A stretch of 8,247 nucleotides of DNA, from contig CAZMMW010000038.1 in the NCBI GenBank assembly GCA_964567515.1, positions 1 through 8,247 of the forward strand, read 5' to 3'. This DNA is from JBBIVB01 sp964567515. GTDB lineage: Bacteria; Patescibacteriota; Patescibacteriia; Veblenbacterales; UBA10138. The notes under the pieces are model-generated. The model was given only the letters and a program-made list of their open reading frames with translations. It was not told where the DNA came from and did not search any database. The position numbers were made by a program, and so were the translations under genes. Below are positions 7,378 to 8,247 of the stretch, one piece after another; the stretch's first letter is position 1, and every line of letters starts with the position of its first letter.

Positions 7378-7803
7378 GCTAAATAAACAAATAAGCCGAA
7401 TTCTGTATCTCGCCTTTGCAGACGGACAGTGATCATCTATCTAGTCCCAATATTGCTATGGGGATCAAGCTACCAACCCGTCCCGATTTATCGAGACCTA
7501 TTTGGTATTGCACTGAGTAGAGTTTGCCTAGCCTCTAATGTCACCATTAGAGCTGGTGGGCTTTTACCATAATTCGCCAAAAGCGATTTATCTCCGACAT
7601 GTCGGAGCCACCGTTTCACCCTGTTCCCGCCTTGCGACGGGTAGATTTATTTTCTGTTGTACTTGTCCTGCGGCTCGCCTTACGGCGGCCAGCGGCTGCC
7701 ATTAGCAGTTACTCCTCCCTAAAATATTGGCGGGAGTATCGTAGTGTTCGGACTTTCCTCTCTTTAAAAAATATCAAAGAGCGATCACTTATGTTTATTT
7801 AGC
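7378..7803 (-). ncRNA. rnpB: Ribonuclease P RNA, type A-like
   Basis: Catalytic RNA that removes tRNA 5' leaders, about 426 nt. The conserved GAGGAAAGTCCGAAC block (7760-7746) and ACAGAATTCGGCTTAT (7406-7391) form helix P4: AAGTCCGAA (7755-7747) with TTCGGCTT (7400-7393), leaving the universal bulged U. P1 is a perfect 12 bp, 7803-7792 with 7389-7378. P2 is AGTGATC (7789-7783) with GATCACT (7434-7428). P3 is a 6-bp A/U-rich stem. P9 (7687-7676), P14 (7552-7533) and P18 (7464-7445) end in GNRA loops GTAA, GTGA and GCAA. P12 is CCCGTC-GCAA-GGCGGG. CAGGGTGAAACGGTG is the conserved core near 7623-7609, and GGGTTGG keeps the GGU that binds tRNA CCA. Odd points are a 39-nt insertion in P13 and a short hairpin replacing P16/P17. 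The plus-strand reading frame through this region is not a gene. Confidence 0.97.
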
Positions 7804-7809
7804 AAAATA

Positions 7810-7837
7810 ATTATACAAAAGGTAATACTTTTGTCAA
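7810..7837 (-). promoter_or_regulatory. Strong sigma-70-type promoter of rnpB
   Basis: Perfect -35 TTGACA (7837-7832) and perfect -10 TATAAT (7815-7810) are 16 bases apart on the minus strand. The expected start, seven bases on, is the G at 7803, exactly the first base of helix P1, so the RNA would need no 5' trimming. Confidence 0.93.
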
Positions 7838-7861
7838 GATTTAAAAACTATCCAAAATCTA

Positions 7862-7890
7862 TTGACTAAATAAAAAGAGTAAGGTGTATT
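7862..7890 (+). promoter_or_regulatory. Possible plus-strand promoter
   Basis: TTGACT (7862-7867) and TGTATT (7885-7890) are 17 bases apart, matching the sigma-70 boxes at five and four of six positions. It would be divergent from the rnpB promoter, with the two -35 boxes 24 bases apart, and would read toward the frame at 8018-8239. The -10 is weak, so this is tentative. Confidence 0.35.
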
Positions 7891-7926
7891 TATCAACACT
7901 TAAATCACTAAAATTAACACAAAAAC

Positions 7927-7932
7927 AGGAGA
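7927..7932 (+). promoter_or_regulatory. Orphan Shine-Dalgarno site
   Basis: AGGAGA is a strong ribosome-binding sequence, but no ATG, GTG or TTG lies at the right distance. The only codon at ideal spacing in the frame of the downstream coding stretch is ATA at 7940, and that frame meets TAG at 7958. It may be the relic of a lost start. Confidence 0.45.
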
Positions 7933-8017
7933 TTTAAATATAAAAAGAACCACTAGATAGACAATTATCGAGGAATTATTAACTACCCCTTTAGATAATT
8001 TTTTCACTGGCATTTTT

Positions 8018-8239
8018 GTGCCTTTAGTTGAAAAAGAAACGGCCAGCAATAAAACCGTTCAGGAAAATATTAACGAATCAGGAGTAGCTGACAGACCAGA
8101 GCTGGTGGATTATGATATCGTATTTGATATCAATCTTGATGGTCAGGGCGGTATCGTTTTTATGGTAAATGATAGAAAACAAAAACTATCTTTCAGTGAA
8201 TCTCCCACCCGCCGCAAGCGGCGGGGCTTCTTAAAATAG
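8018..8239 (+). CDS. Hypothetical small protein, probably 5'-damaged
   Basis: I do not recognise this protein. From GTG 8018 it would have 73 residues and end in TAG, but the GTG has no Shine-Dalgarno site. The frame stays open upstream to 7961 and reads like protein there too (IIEELLTTPLDNFFTGIFVP), so the true product was probably longer; ATT 7964 or ATC 7967 are rare possible starts. Further up, TAG 7958 interrupts a frame that begins near a good Shine-Dalgarno site with ATA where ATG is expected. The middle is acidic with alternating hydrophobic residues (DYDIVFDINLDGQGGIVFMV) and may form beta strands; no signal peptide or membrane segment is evident from the GTG. The last dozen residues, PTRRKRRGFLK, are basic and encoded by a GC-rich hairpin unlike the rest, which suggests a replaced C-terminus. 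It could be a pseudogene. Confidence 0.4.
   Translation: MPLVEKETASNKTVQENINESGVADRPELVDYDIVFDINLDGQGGIVFMVNDRKQKLSFSESPTRRKRRGFLK
8207..8225 (+). repeat. GC-rich hairpin at the 3' end of the small frame
   Basis: CCCGCCG and CGGCGGG pair perfectly around CAAG, with a further C-G closable in the loop. It is preceded by GAATCTCCCA and followed by GCTTCTTAAAA. The very high GC contrasts with the surrounding A/T-rich DNA. It could act as a weak terminator, since the T-run is poor, but the flanks also resemble the right ends of IS200/IS605-type elements. It is read as coding by the frame at 8018-8239. Confidence 0.6.
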
Positions 8240-8247
8240 CTTAAGTT

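Noticed and set aside
7592..7607. Perfect 16-bp palindrome CTCCGACATGTCGGAG as a possible operator
   Set aside because: It falls inside rnpB and is better explained as an RNA hairpin in the extended P13 arm.
7599..7802. Plus-strand open frame of 67 codons
   Set aside because: It lies antisense to rnpB, whose helices and conserved blocks explain the sequence fully.
7880..7889. TAAGGTGTAT, identical to the inverse of positions 14-23
   Set aside because: A ten-base match in an A/T-rich window is expected by chance and the flanks do not match.
7940..7960. TAG read as an amino acid (stop recoding) to join the upstream frame
   Set aside because: TAG ends the gene at 2602 and the small frame at 8239, so it works as a normal stop here.
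1..8247. CRISPR array, tRNA genes or a transposase gene
   Set aside because: I found no regularly spaced repeats, no tRNA-like cloverleaf and no transposase motifs on either strand.

Overview
The window is A+T-rich bacterial DNA using the standard code: TGA ends three of the five genes in the main operon, and TAA and TAG end the other two. A DUF4012 protein beside lipid-linked glycan genes, compact gene packing, a lack of good Shine-Dalgarno sites and a ribonuclease P RNA of ordinary bacterial architecture with unusual peripheral helices all suit a member of the Candidate Phyla Radiation (Patescibacteria). This placement is an inference. TGA as a stop argues against the Gracilibacteria/Absconditabacteria groups that read TGA as glycine.

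Layout. Positions 1-75 are non-coding and hold a short repeat pair. From 7311 down to 76 on the minus strand lies one five-gene operon: a membrane polyprenyl-phosphate sugar-1-phosphate transferase (7311-5938), three GT4 glycosyltransferases (5941-4841, 4844-3696, 3699-2602) and a large membrane-anchored DUF4012 protein (2577-76). The first three junctions are all 4-base ATGA overlaps, so translation is probably coupled. The operon promoter is an extended -10 box lying so close to the ATG that the transcript should be leaderless. Upstream, also on the minus strand, is rnpB (7803-7378) with a near-consensus promoter and a strong intrinsic terminator. The last 440 bases hold a plus-strand reading frame of unknown function with no convincing start and a GC-rich hairpin at its 3' end; it may be a decayed gene next to a mobile-element end.

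How the genes fit together. The first enzyme should load a sugar phosphate onto undecaprenyl phosphate at the inner face of the membrane. The three GT4 enzymes would then extend it to a short oligosaccharide, up to four sugars if each adds one. The DUF4012 protein, anchored in the membrane with a large extracytoplasmic part, is placed to act on the exported product. No flippase, polymerase or known ligase is present in the window. The core of the DUF4012 protein reads to me like a distant variant of the LytR-CpsA-Psr (LCP) fold, whose members attach lipid-linked glycans to the cell wall; this is the most interesting hypothesis here and is untested.
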